DNA of 35,391 nt from positions 1 through 35,391 of the forward strand of contig JACOZR010000019.1 in assembly GCA_016181245.1 (NCBI GenBank), written 5' to 3'. The translations under genes were made by a program, and so were the position numbers. This document shows positions 5,567 through 13,598 of this stretch, piece after piece. Under the pieces are notes generated by a model that was not told the DNA's origin, made no database searches, and saw only the letters and a list, made by a program, of their open reading frames with translations. The DNA is from Candidatus Woesearchaeota archaeon. Its GTDB lineage: Archaea > Nanobdellota > Nanobdellia > SCGC-AAA011-G17 > GW2011-AR20. Position 1 is the stretch's first letter; each line of letters starts with the position of its first letter.

Positions 5567-5845
5567 TCACACCTCTAATATTTTTGATTTCCAGAATGGC
5601 CATTGATTATGACCAAATTGTATTAACAAATCTATTCTTAGATTCTTTAATTCTAATGGAATGTCACAGGCTCCGAAACATGAATCGAGCCATATGAAAA
5701 TTTTAGAATTCGTCTTGCTTTCTAATTCTTTTGCTATCTTTAATGCTTCAGGCTTTAAACCGTCGGGCAATTGAATACAAACCAGTTTTGCATTTTCTTT
5801 TTTTATTAATGCTATTGCTTCATTTATTTCGTAGTCGTATTTCAT
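5567..5845 (-). CDS. Truncated Dph2-like protein (first domain only)
   Basis: 92 residues matching the first domain of archaeal Dph2: INEAIALIKKENAKLVCIQLPDGLKPEAL (split here at LVCIQLPDGLKPEAL), then IFIWLDSCFGACDIPLE with the first of the three cluster cysteines, then LIQFGHNQ. Full Dph2 has about 330 residues and two further cysteines in domains two and three; both are absent. After HNQWPF the sequence departs from the family and stops at once. A working 4Fe-4S diphthamide synthase subunit cannot form from this alone. It is either a remnant or a reused single domain. The start ATG is leaderless-like. Confidence 0.75.
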   Translation of the reverse strand: MKYDYEINEAIALIKKENAKLVCIQLPDGLKPEALKIAKELESKTNSKIFIWLDSCFGACDIPLELKNLRIDLLIQFGHNQWPFWKSKILEV

Positions 5846-5896
5846 ATATTATTAATAACATAAACTTTTTTAAATGTGCTTATTATTTAAGTTTTT
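5846..5896. promoter_or_regulatory. Divergent promoter between the dph2 fragment and the hydrolase
   Basis: Fifty-one bases serve both genes. Plus-strand ATTATTTAAG near 5881-5890 and the minus-strand CATTTAAAAAAG near 5866-5877 are the TATA-like elements. Both starts look leaderless or nearly so. Confidence 0.45.
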
Positions 5897-6514
5897 ATGC
5901 AAATTGTAAATATGCAAACAGAGGACAGCTTAAACATAGTTGGAGATTTCTTTGAGGGAAATAACAAAGGAATTATTTTGTTACATATGTTTCAGAAAAC
6001 TAAGCTTTCATGGAGAAATTTTGCTGAAAAACTGAATAAAGAAGGATATACTGTTTTAGCTATTGATTTTAGAGGGCATGGAGAAAGTGATGACAACTGG
6101 AAGAATTTTGTTGAGAAAGACTTTAACAATATGATTGAAGATGTTAAAGCTGCCAAGGCTTTTTTGAGAATGTACGGCATTAAAGATATTGGAATTATTG
6201 GCGCTAGCATCGGTGCTAATATTGCTTTGAATTATGGGATGGAAGATGAAGATGTAAGGTTTGTTATACTATTGAGTCCGGGAATGAACTATAAGGGAAT
6301 AAGTTTGGAAGAATCTGATTTTGACAGACCTATTTTAATAGTTGCAAGCAAGGATGATACTCAGAGTTTCAATGATTCTAAAGAAATATTTGAAAATATT
6401 AATAGTAAGGATAAACAAATTGAATTGTTTGACAATGCGGGGCATGGAACTGACATGTTTAAAGATTCTAGATTAGAGCCTTTGTTGTTAGAATTTGTTA
6501 AGAAGAATATTTAG
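5897..6514 (+). CDS. Alpha/beta hydrolase
   Basis: 205 residues. Oxyanion-strand segment GIILLHMFQ, then AIDFRGHGES, the nucleophile elbow GASIGAN with Ser104, the acid at Asp153 or Asp154 in ILIVASKDD, and the base His183 in DNAGHGTDMF make a complete triad. It is a small member without a lid domain, of the kind acting as esterase or thioesterase; the substrate is unknown. An alternative start is Met6 at 5912. Its end overlaps the RelE gene by four bases tail-to-tail. Confidence 0.82.
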   Translation: MQIVNMQTEDSLNIVGDFFEGNNKGIILLHMFQKTKLSWRNFAEKLNKEGYTVLAIDFRGHGESDDNWKNFVEKDFNNMIEDVKAAKAFLRMYGIKDIGIIGASIGANIALNYGMEDEDVRFVILLSPGMNYKGISLEESDFDRPILIVASKDDTQSFNDSKEIFENINSKDKQIELFDNAGHGTDMFKDSRLEPLLLEFVKKNI

Positions 6515-6765
6515 TATGCTTTTGGTCTTTTTTCAATTTCAGAAATAAATACTAAATTTTTTTCATAAATAACAGAGTATTGAATGCGATAATCTCCAGC
6601 TCTTACCCTAAATATTTTTTCCTTTCTATTTATAACTCTTTTTATGTCTGTTGGAAAAGGGTCTTCTCTTAGCTTTTCTATCTTATCTATAACCCTCTTA
6701 GCGGTCTCTTTTTCACACTTCTTAAGAAATTTATTTGCTTGACTTGAGTATTCAGCATCAAACAT
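6511..6765 (-). CDS. relE: RelE/ParE-family toxin
   Basis: 84 residues, typical length. The family features are the N-terminal helical pair (EYSSQANKFLKKCEKETAKRVIDKIEKL), DPFP, then strands KIFRVRAGDYRIQYSVIYE and VFISEIEKRPKAY. RelE members cut mRNA on the ribosome; Arg in FRVRAGDYRI and the late Tyr are the usual active-site positions. It follows its antitoxin with a one-base overlap (ATGA-type coupling), so translation is coupled. Confidence 0.85.
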   Translation of the reverse strand: MFDAEYSSQANKFLKKCEKETAKRVIDKIEKLREDPFPTDIKRVINRKEKIFRVRAGDYRIQYSVIYEKNLVFISEIEKRPKAY

Positions 6766-6968
6766 TATAACCCAAGCTCTTTTTTCAAGTTTTCATGAGA
6801 AATTGTTTTTTCTTCTTTAAGCTCTTTCATAGCCTGCTCAAACCTTTTGCTTTCTTCACTTGTCATTATTGCATCTGGATCAAACATGTGTTTTTTTATA
6901 AAAATGACTTCTTTTTTTAGGTCTTTTAATTCGTCATAAATCTTATTGATTATTATTGTTTCGGTCAT
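6765..6968 (-). CDS. relB: Antitoxin paired with the RelE toxin
   Basis: 67 residues, strongly charged: an N-terminal helix TIIINKIYDELKDLKKEV, then DPDAIMTSEESKRFEQAMKE and a helical tail that would wrap the toxin. Identified mainly by its position ahead of the toxin and its one-base coupling. A TATA-like GTTTATAAATAT lies about 27 bases before the ATG, so it is leaderless. Pairs of this type repress their own promoter. Confidence 0.75.
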   Translation of the reverse strand: MTETIIINKIYDELKDLKKEVIFIKKHMFDPDAIMTSEESKRFEQAMKELKEEKTISHENLKKELGL

Positions 6969-7042
6969 ACGATTGTTATGTCTTTTATATTTATAAACAT
7001 ATCTGCTGCCTTTTTTTTAATTTATTTTGTTAAGAAGAATGT

Positions 7043-7321
7043 TTAATAATCTTGTACTCTATTTACTGTTTTGAAATATTGTATTGCATAAAAATCATGT
7101 GTGCTTATTGGAGTCACTCCTGCTGAAAATGCAACTGCTTCTGCTTCGGAATGTCTTTCTGCTTCTATTTCTATCAATCTGTTTGTTCTCTCTTCATCCT
7201 TTTTCGGACCTTGCTTTACCCTTACGGTAATTGGCTCTCCTAAGGGCTCTGGATTTACTCTTCTCCCCTCTGAATTAAAAAATCCATCAATTTTCCAAAC
7301 TAATCTTTCTAGCTTTACCAT
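7043..7321 (-). CDS. Hypothetical protein
   Basis: 92 residues, no signal peptide or recognised domain. The stretch RVNPEPLGEPITVRVKQG looks like beta strands, followed by EERTNRLIEIEAERHSEAEAVAF, a helix. An AT-rich promoter (TTTAAATAATTTT) lies about 25 bases upstream. The opposite strand is also open here, but the minus frame has the more protein-like composition and its own promoter. Confidence 0.6.
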   Translation of the reverse strand: MVKLERLVWKIDGFFNSEGRRVNPEPLGEPITVRVKQGPKKDEERTNRLIEIEAERHSEAEAVAFSAGVTPISTHDFYAIQYFKTVNRVQDY

Positions 7322-7393
7322 ATCTTTATTATTTTAAGAAAATTATTTAAAACTACTGAAAAGTTTTTTATATTCCATTTAGTTAATTATTTT

Positions 7394-7708
7394 ATGAATT
7401 TTAATGAAAGAGTTTACGAAATTTGCAAGAAAATTCCAAAAGGAAGAGTTTCTACTTACAAGTCTATTGCAGAAGTTATGAATACTAAAGCTTACAGAGC
7501 TGTTGGAAGAGCTTTGGCTTGCAACCCTTACGCTCCAATCGTTCCTTGTCATCGTATTTTGAATTCTAAAGGAGAATTGTATGGTTTTAAAGGAAAAAAG
7601 GACAAAATAAGCTTAAAATTAAAAAAGGAGCTTTTAGAAATGGAAGGTATTGAATTTAATGGGAATTTTGTAGTTAACTTTAAAAGTGTATTCTATAAAT
7701 TGAGATAA
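7394..7708 (+). CDS. ogt: Methylated-DNA-protein cysteine methyltransferase (O6-alkylguanine repair)
   Basis: 104 residues, which is only the DNA-binding and catalytic domain; the N-terminal domain of larger Ogt proteins is absent. It has GRVSTYKSIAEVM, the arginine-finger segment RAVGRALACNP, and IVPCHRI with acceptor Cys52, then the GELYGFKGKKDKISLKLKKELLEMEGI tail (GFKGKKDKISLKLKKELL is the conserved part). With Cys present it should transfer alkyl groups to itself, unlike alkyltransferase-like proteins, which have Trp there. Leaderless-like start. Confidence 0.92.
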   Translation: MNFNERVYEICKKIPKGRVSTYKSIAEVMNTKAYRAVGRALACNPYAPIVPCHRILNSKGELYGFKGKKDKISLKLKKELLEMEGIEFNGNFVVNFKSVFYKLR

Positions 7709-7762
7709 TCTTTATTAAGCTTTTTACATTTTATGTTATTGAGGTGCTCTTTAAATTGAAAC

Positions 7763-8746
7763 ATGGCAAAAAACCAACAATCTTTGGAAAGGGAAGTAAA
7801 ACTGCTGAGAAAACAGGTAAATACTTTGAATGAGAGAGTTAGGGATAGATTTGACTTTTTGCTAGATGAATTAAAAGAAATTGGATACAGGAACAAGTTT
7901 TCTTTAGAAAGAAATGAATCTAATGTTGTTAGTATGGTTTCTGCTATTGTTCCTAAAAAGAATTTATCTGATTTAGTATTGCCTTTTGATGTTGAATCTC
8001 AAGTGATCATGGCTCTTAAGCAGATTAACAACTATTCTAAGTTAGTTAAGGGATATGGCTTAAAGAAAATATTGAAAACCAATACTATTGCCTTGAACTT
8101 TATAGGATTGCCTGGAACTGGTAAAACTTTAACTGCTGAAGTTGTAGCAAAACACTTAGGGAAGAAACTTTATGTTGTTAGGTATTCTGATTTAGTTGAT
8201 AGTTATGTTGGAGAGACCAGCAAAAATATTGTTAAAGTTTTTAATTATGCAAGAGAAAATTCAGCTGTTTTATTTTTTGATGAAGCAGATGCTATTGCCT
8301 CTACAAGAACTAATGTTATGAATGCTACTGATTCTGAGAATAATCTAGTTAGAAATGTTTTACTTAAGGAATTAGAAAATTTTAATGGTGTTGTTATATT
8401 TGCAACTAATTTAGCTGAAAATTTTGACAAGGCTTTTGAAAGAAGGATACATATGCACATTTTATTTAAGATGCCTGAAGCTCCTGATAGAGAGAGATTA
8501 TGGAAGACTCTTTGTAAGGGCTTGAAAGTTCATAAAGATGTTAATTTCAAAGAATTAAGTCATCGCTATAGCTTTTCTGGTGGTAACGTAAGAAATGCGA
8601 TTTTAAATGCTGCTAGAGTTGCTTTGAATTCTAATAAAAAATCTTTAACTATGGAAGACTTTGTTAAAGGTTGCGATTTAGTTGAAAAAGGAAGTTTAAG
8701 CATGACTTCTAGCGGTGTTAATAAAGAATTAAGGTATATTGGATAG
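7763..8746 (+). CDS. AAA ATPase with N-terminal coiled coil
   Basis: 327 residues. Residues 5-40 form a charged heptad-like coiled coil (LEREVKLLRKQVNTLNERV). The AAA domain follows: Walker A GLPGTGKT (115-122), pore-loop-like YSDLVDSYVGET, Walker B VLFFDEADA with Glu174, sensor 1 VIFATN (Asn216), and arginine fingers FERRIH (227-228), then a lid domain with FSGGNVRNAI (sensor 2). It resembles single-ring AAA unfoldases or proteasome-like regulatory ATPases with a coiled-coil entry. No partner gene indicates its substrate. Its end overlaps the opposing DHH gene by 18 bases. Confidence 0.87.
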   Translation: MAKNQQSLEREVKLLRKQVNTLNERVRDRFDFLLDELKEIGYRNKFSLERNESNVVSMVSAIVPKKNLSDLVLPFDVESQVIMALKQINNYSKLVKGYGLKKILKTNTIALNFIGLPGTGKTLTAEVVAKHLGKKLYVVRYSDLVDSYVGETSKNIVKVFNYARENSAVLFFDEADAIASTRTNVMNATDSENNLVRNVLLKELENFNGVVIFATNLAENFDKAFERRIHMHILFKMPEAPDRERLWKTLCKGLKVHKDVNFKELSHRYSFSGGNVRNAILNAARVALNSNKKSLTMEDFVKGCDLVEKGSLSMTSSGVNKELRYIG

Positions 8747-9763
8747 GGCTTCTTTTATAATTTCTAATACGTGATATACTGTTATTTCACCTAATTCTGC
8801 AGTGAATCCTCCTGGTAAAAATCCTCCTGCTCCAGATTCTCTTCCACCCCCGTTGAAGGCTCTACCTAATAATAATAAATTTACCTCTTCTGTGTCTCTT
8901 GAAAAGATTATACTGTTGTCTTCATATGCGCATGCATATATTGGTAGGCCTGGATGTTTTCCTTGTAAATGCCTTACCCCTTCTTTCATATGCAATATCT
9001 GCGGAGCAAATCCTATCACTACTTCGTAATCTCTGCTTGGTGTTTGAACTTTTTCTATCCTTATAGTTTTTTCTAAACTTTGCTTAGCTGATTCAACTGC
9101 TGAACCATACTCTTCTAAAGCTACTTGAAAATGATCTGGCCAGAAATACTTAGAATCTAATAGTGATGCATTTTTTGGATGGTCTTTTGGTAGTGTTGCA
9201 AAATACTGAACCAATTCTATAGATCTTAACTCGGTTATTCTTTTGTCGGCTGCTGCTACTACCCATTCAAGTCTTCTTGTGTAAGCATCTAAACCCTGAT
9301 ACTGTAAATTCGGCATAAAGTCGCTATTACTCGCTATTTGTGATAATAACAATGCAGTTGGATCATTCGGTGTAAAGAAAAAATTTATTATTTCTGATGT
9401 GCATCTTCTTTCAAGATTGTCTGTTCCTCTCGGGACTACTATCCTTCTTGCTCCAACTTCATAGACCTGACTAGAATCCGGCCATCTGTGATGATCGTAG
9501 ATCTCAAGGGATGTTGCTTGAGTTATTCTTCTTAGTTCGCCAACAAATTCCTGGCTTTCCCAACTTTTATTATGCCCTAAATCAAATATCCTTGCTACTT
9601 TTGCTTGTTCTAAATCAACTAACTTTAATGGTGCTACCATATCTTTATAATCTATATCTAAGTGGACTGTGTTTTGTCCGTTTGCTATACTCGCTCTTTC
9701 TAGAAGTGCGTGAGATAAAACTCCGTCTACATCATCGTAGTGACCTATTGCAACGTTAACCAT
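8729..9763 (-). CDS. DHH-family phosphoesterase
   Basis: 344 residues from Met at 9763; an ATG eight codons further upstream is open but falls where the promoter should be. Motifs are HYDDVDGV (metal site, residues 8-15), IFDLGHN, DHHRWPDS (the DHH signature, 90-97) and a C-terminal DHHA1 with FNGGGRESGAGG. Family members are RecJ-like exonucleases, oligoribonucleases or cyclic-dinucleotide phosphodiesterases. Membrane and signal segments are absent, so it is cytoplasmic. Which of these activities applies cannot be told from motifs alone. Confidence 0.85.
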   Translation of the reverse strand: MVNVAIGHYDDVDGVLSHALLERASIANGQNTVHLDIDYKDMVAPLKLVDLEQAKVARIFDLGHNKSWESQEFVGELRRITQATSLEIYDHHRWPDSSQVYEVGARRIVVPRGTDNLERRCTSEIINFFFTPNDPTALLLSQIASNSDFMPNLQYQGLDAYTRRLEWVVAAADKRITELRSIELVQYFATLPKDHPKNASLLDSKYFWPDHFQVALEEYGSAVESAKQSLEKTIRIEKVQTPSRDYEVVIGFAPQILHMKEGVRHLQGKHPGLPIYACAYEDNSIIFSRDTEEVNLLLLGRAFNGGGRESGAGGFLPGGFTAELGEITVYHVLEIIKEALSNIP

Positions 9764-9800
9764 ATTAATCTTATAATAGAAAAACATTAAAAACTAACTT

Positions 9801-10145
9801 TTAATGTGTTTTTTGATTATATTCTTCAAATTCACTTTTTTTAAGATATAATGTTTTGCCATCAGATTCAATGCCGAAAAAAACTTCATCTTCTAGAGCA
9901 CTGAAATTTCCAAGAAATCCTGTTTTCTTAACTCTTATCTGTGCAACTTTATCAGGAATTCCGTCACCATTAATATCTCTGTAGATTGGTGAACTTGGAT
10001 TAATTGATTTTATTGTGAAATATGCTTGCCCCAGTGAGCTTATAACTCCTAGGGAAGTGAATGATATTAATAGTGTATTGTATAACCAATTTGAGTCCAA
10101 TACTCTTTCCATTAGACCAGTTTTACTTTCTTCTATTTCTTTCAT
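9801..10145 (-). CDS. Membrane-anchored protein with DxNGDGxPD loop
   Basis: 114 residues. One hydrophobic segment (about 20-46, WLYNTLLISFTSLGVISSLG) suggests an N-terminal anchor. YRDINGDGIPDKVAQI is a calcium-loop type motif found in dockerins and FG-GAP repeats and in many DPANN surface proteins. The remainder is probably beta. A related DKNHDGIPDMF loop occurs in the lipoprotein at 32011-32601. Function unknown. Confidence 0.65.
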   Translation of the reverse strand: MKEIEESKTGLMERVLDSNWLYNTLLISFTSLGVISSLGQAYFTIKSINPSSPIYRDINGDGIPDKVAQIRVKKTGFLGNFSALEDEVFFGIESDGKTLYLKKSEFEEYNQKTH

Positions 10146-10245
10146 TTAAATCACATATTTTCCCAAGATAATAACTCTTTTAAACTTTCTTATTTAAATT
10201 TTAATTCAATTATTAGTTTACATACTAAAAATCTTATTCTAATTT

Positions 10246-11256
10246 TTAGAGGATTTTTGCGTATTCATGAGACAAATTGAAATAACTTTTTGCTTCTTCT
10301 ACTGTTTTGTTTTTTTCTTGTTCTGAAATATTTGAATCTTGTAACTTGAAACAAGCTATTTTCCCCCGGATATAAGCTCTGTAACATTTGTAGAAATCTA
10401 ATAAATATTTACCATCTTTGTCTTTCGATTCTTTAATATAACATTCAATGAACTTATCTGAGAGATTCTGTTTTTTGTGATAATCTAAATCCATTGCCAA
10501 GAATGCTGCTTCTGCCATTATATCAGAACAAGGAAATTTCATATTGAACACTATTCTGTCAAAAATATAAGTATCTTTTCCTAAACAAATATTTCCTGAG
10601 TGAAAATCTCCGTGGTTGTATCTTATTTTCTTTTCTTTTACCCTCTTATCAAAAACTTTTTTATTATCTTTTAAGAAAGAATCTATTTTGTTATTTATTA
10701 AGTTAAATTGCTGTTTAGTTATTGTTTTGTTTATGAATTCTTTTGTTTGATCAAAATTTTCCTGCCATAAGTTTTGGATTGCATCAAAAGAACCATATTG
10801 GTTTATTTCTTCATTTGATGGTGTTTTATTGTGAAAATCTGAAATTATTTTTGCTACTTTATACATGTCATTTTCTTTGACTTTATTTTGTTTTAATTTA
10901 TTTGTTAAAATGTTATCTTGAGGGAATTGTTTCATCTTTAGGGCATATTCTATTACCTTACCATTTCCAGCTATCTGGATTTTGTTATTTTTTTCTGTTA
11001 TTGGCAATATTTCTTTGTATAAATCCGGGCATAATAGACTGTTTAATTTTAGTTCTTTTTCTAGAATTTCTTTTCTCTTTTCTAATGTTGTATAATCTAA
11101 AAACCCTAAGTTTAATGGTTTGTTCAATTTATATGCATAATTTCCTGTTAAGAAAACGTAAGATACTGCTGTGTGAATTAACTCTATTTCACTAACTTCT
11201 TCTTTGTACACTTCTTTTTTTGAAAGAGCATCAATTATCTTTTTTACATGTTCCAC
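10246..11256 (-). CDS. COG2187-type aminoglycoside-phosphotransferase-fold kinase
   Basis: 336 residues. The N-terminus IELIHTAVSYVFLTGNYAYKLNKP carries the ATP-binding Lys43 and is diagnostic of COG2187, as is GFLDYTTLEKRKEILEKELKLN (GFLDYTTLEKRKEILEKE). The catalytic loop is HGDFHSGN (215-222) and the metal Asp is in IFDRI (231-235). The family has a small-molecule kinase fold; its substrate is not known. In bacteria it is often fused to a nucleoside-kinase-like P-loop domain, absent here. It follows pheT on the same strand after 34 bases. Confidence 0.82.
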   Translation of the reverse strand: MEHVKKIIDALSKKEVYKEEVSEIELIHTAVSYVFLTGNYAYKLNKPLNLGFLDYTTLEKRKEILEKELKLNSLLCPDLYKEILPITEKNNKIQIAGNGKVIEYALKMKQFPQDNILTNKLKQNKVKENDMYKVAKIISDFHNKTPSNEEINQYGSFDAIQNLWQENFDQTKEFINKTITKQQFNLINNKIDSFLKDNKKVFDKRVKEKKIRYNHGDFHSGNICLGKDTYIFDRIVFNMKFPCSDIMAEAAFLAMDLDYHKKQNLSDKFIECYIKESKDKDGKYLLDFYKCYRAYIRGKIACFKLQDSNISEQEKNKTVEEAKSYFNLSHEYAKIL

Positions 11257-11290
11257 AAATTTTTGTATTAAATAATCTTTTTAAATTTAT

Positions 11291-12904
11291 CTAGAACAAA
11301 ATATCTATATTAATCTCTAATGCTGTTACAGGAACTTCTATTTTAAAATTCTCTAGAACCTGAGGATGGATTTCTCCTAAAACACCAATTTCTTTTTTAT
11401 TAAATCTTATTTTACCCGCTCTTCCTTTTATGAAGCTCGAATGATCAAACGTTTCTAATTCAAATTCTTTTCCCAAATTTAAAAATAATGATTCTAAAAC
11501 TTGTTTTATTTCTGTAAAATTTGTTGAATTATTTGCTATGATTACTGCTAAATTATTTTTTTCTTCTGATTCAAAAACTTCTGAGATTTCAAATAATTTT
11601 TGCGGATATTCATGGTGGGTGTTTTCTGATAAAATCTGGAATAAAGAAGGCAGTAAAGAATTTCTTAATGTGTTATATTCCTGGTTTATTGAATTCATTA
11701 CCTTCATTGTTTTGTTATTTAAATTCATTTTTTTATTTACATTTTCATCTGATGTTAAGTGGAAAGTTGATGTTTCTAACAGATTTAAACCTATTAATAC
11801 TTCTGCTATTTTATCCTTAAATTTATTTAAACTGGATTCTTCTGCTACTGTAGAAACATTAGGTATCATTGATTTTAAGTTTTCATAACCATAAGCTATT
11901 GCTATGTCTTCCACTAAATCTATTTCGTGCAAGATGTCTGTCCTGTATTTAGGAACTAAAACTTTTTTTCCTTTAATGCCGTAGCCCATTCTTTCTAATA
12001 GTTTTTTTATTTCATTATCTTTTAGATTTAAGCCTAGAACTTTATTTACGTAGTTTTTGTTTATTGACATTAATTCTGGAGTTAAATTTGGAGTTATCTC
12101 TTTTTTATTATTTCTTGTAATTGTTACTTCATAAATTTCTCCATCCATGTCTGCTAAAGCTGTTACTATTATGTTTAATGTCTTGTTTAAAGTTTCTTGA
12201 CTGAAACCAGAGCACTCTATGAAAACGTCTTTTGTTGATTCTGTAACTTTTCCTGTATTGTATGAATTTATTATTGGAGGCAAAGATAGTATTTCTGTGT
12301 TTGCATCTATGAAAACTGGATATAAAGAATGATTTTTCAATAAATGAGCAAATTCCTTTCCTGTCGGATGATTTTTTAAAATTTCTATAGCTGATAAACG
12401 TTTTTCTGATTCTAAAGGTCTAAAGATTATTTTTTCTGGTGGTAATGCTAGGTATTTTAAAGGAAATTTTATTTTTTCTAAAGGATAAATGCCTATAGAA
12501 GCTTTTCTTCTGTTTCTACCATAAGTTACATGCAGTTTTTCCTGGATTTGAATTATGCTTTTTATTTTTTCATCTGACAATTTTAAGTTTTTAACTACTG
12601 CACAAACTGTGTTTGGCCTTATGTTAGAAACTGAATTTTCTATTATTACTTTGTAATTTGATTTTTTTACTTTATAATCTCTTAAACCCGGTTTTATGTT
12701 CATAAAAGATGATAAAGCTCTTGCAAAACCTTGTTCTGAAAGCATATCCGGCCTGTTTGGGAAAATTTCAACTACTATTTCATTGTCATTGATTTCTTCT
12801 AAATCTGTGCCGATCATGGAAATCCTGTCTTTTAAAGTTTCTAATGGAACTTTTTTATTTAATAAAAATTCAACTTCTTTTCTGTTTAATTTTACTGTTG
12901 GCAT
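11291..12904 (-). CDS. pheT: Phenylalanyl-tRNA synthetase beta subunit
   Basis: 537 residues, the archaeal/eukaryotic length, shorter than bacterial PheT. It starts MPTVKLNRKEVEFLL and has IVVEIFPNRPDMLSEQGFARAL, the B3/B4 editing domain, the B5 domain with LGLNLKDNEIKKLLERMGYG (residues about 290-310) and VPKYRTDILHEIDLVEDIAIAYGYENL (start VPKYRTDILHEIDLVED), then the catalytic-like domain ending in GVLGEIHPQVLENF. It works as alpha2-beta2 with PheS, encoded 11 kb away on the same strand. The short spacing from the preceding gene leaves room for a leaderless promoter. Confidence 0.95.
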   Translation of the reverse strand: MPTVKLNRKEVEFLLNKKVPLETLKDRISMIGTDLEEINDNEIVVEIFPNRPDMLSEQGFARALSSFMNIKPGLRDYKVKKSNYKVIIENSVSNIRPNTVCAVVKNLKLSDEKIKSIIQIQEKLHVTYGRNRRKASIGIYPLEKIKFPLKYLALPPEKIIFRPLESEKRLSAIEILKNHPTGKEFAHLLKNHSLYPVFIDANTEILSLPPIINSYNTGKVTESTKDVFIECSGFSQETLNKTLNIIVTALADMDGEIYEVTITRNNKKEITPNLTPELMSINKNYVNKVLGLNLKDNEIKKLLERMGYGIKGKKVLVPKYRTDILHEIDLVEDIAIAYGYENLKSMIPNVSTVAEESSLNKFKDKIAEVLIGLNLLETSTFHLTSDENVNKKMNLNNKTMKVMNSINQEYNTLRNSLLPSLFQILSENTHHEYPQKLFEISEVFESEEKNNLAVIIANNSTNFTEIKQVLESLFLNLGKEFELETFDHSSFIKGRAGKIRFNKKEIGVLGEIHPQVLENFKIEVPVTALEINIDILF

Positions 12905-12935
12905 TGTTTATTGTAAACGTTTTTTATTTAAAAAG

Positions 12936-13598
12936 CTATTTCTTCTTCAGTTTTCTTTCTAGAAGGTCTTCACTGATTTTTCTGATTTTGTTTAAAACTT
13001 CTTTAGGGATGTCAGCTTTCAGGTCTTCTTTTAACTCATATAAAAAATCAAAAAGAAAAACGGGGAATAAGTAAGGCGTAACTTCTGCCTGGTAAATGCT
13101 TTCTTTAATGATTATCTCCCAGTTAATCTTTGCAAGCCTAATAATTTCAAGAGCATCTTTTCTGTCTCCTGCCCTTTCAGTAGCGCATTTAGTTATTATT
13201 AAATCTTCAGGGGCAAGAACTTTTATAATCAAATTGTTATACTCGTAAATCATTTCAATTCTGTCTTTCATTGAATCACTTAGAACTGTACTTATGATTT
13301 TATTTAAGAATAGATCAAATCTGACCTCTTCTCTTTCTAACAGTATGGGCGTATTTTTCTTTTTGAAGTAAAGGACTTTAACCTTACTTTTTCTTTCTTC
13401 ATAGCCCAATATTTTTAATGAGTTTATAACTTCATTTCTATCATTCTCATGTTCAAAAACTAGATCAATGTCTTTTGTACTGCCTTTCATACCATAGTAC
13501 ATCATAGCACTTCCGCCAATAACATAGCATTCAATCTTTTTCTTTAGTTTTTCTCCTACATTTTTGAACAAATCATTTTGCTGGTTTAATTCAATCAT
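12936..13598 (-). CDS. AbiEii-like nucleotidyltransferase
   Basis: 220 residues. ECYVIGGSAMMYYGMKGSTK contains GGS (28-30), followed by DIDLVF with Asp43 and Asp45; Asp95 in EEVRFDLFL is the third metal ligand. APEDLIITKCATERAGDRKD is the helical segment typical of the AbiEii/DUF6036 group. In characterised type IV systems this subunit transfers nucleotides to tRNA. It overlaps the preceding helix-turn-helix gene by four bases, the usual order antitoxin then toxin. Intact by eye. Confidence 0.78.
   Translation of the reverse strand: MIELNQQNDLFKNVGEKLKKKIECYVIGGSAMMYYGMKGSTKDIDLVFEHENDRNEVINSLKILGYEERKSKVKVLYFKKKNTPILLEREEVRFDLFLNKIISTVLSDSMKDRIEMIYEYNNLIIKVLAPEDLIITKCATERAGDRKDALEIIRLAKINWEIIIKESIYQAEVTPYLFPVFLFDFLYELKEDLKADIPKEVLNKIRKISEDLLERKLKKK

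Noticed and set aside
5464-5697. Plus-strand open frame opposite the ribbon-helix-helix and Dph2 genes
   Set aside because: It is antisense to two genes with recognisable products.
7101-7337. Plus-strand open frame opposite the hypothetical gene at 7043-7321
   Set aside because: Ser/Leu-rich composition typical of an antisense shadow; the minus frame has a promoter and better protein character.
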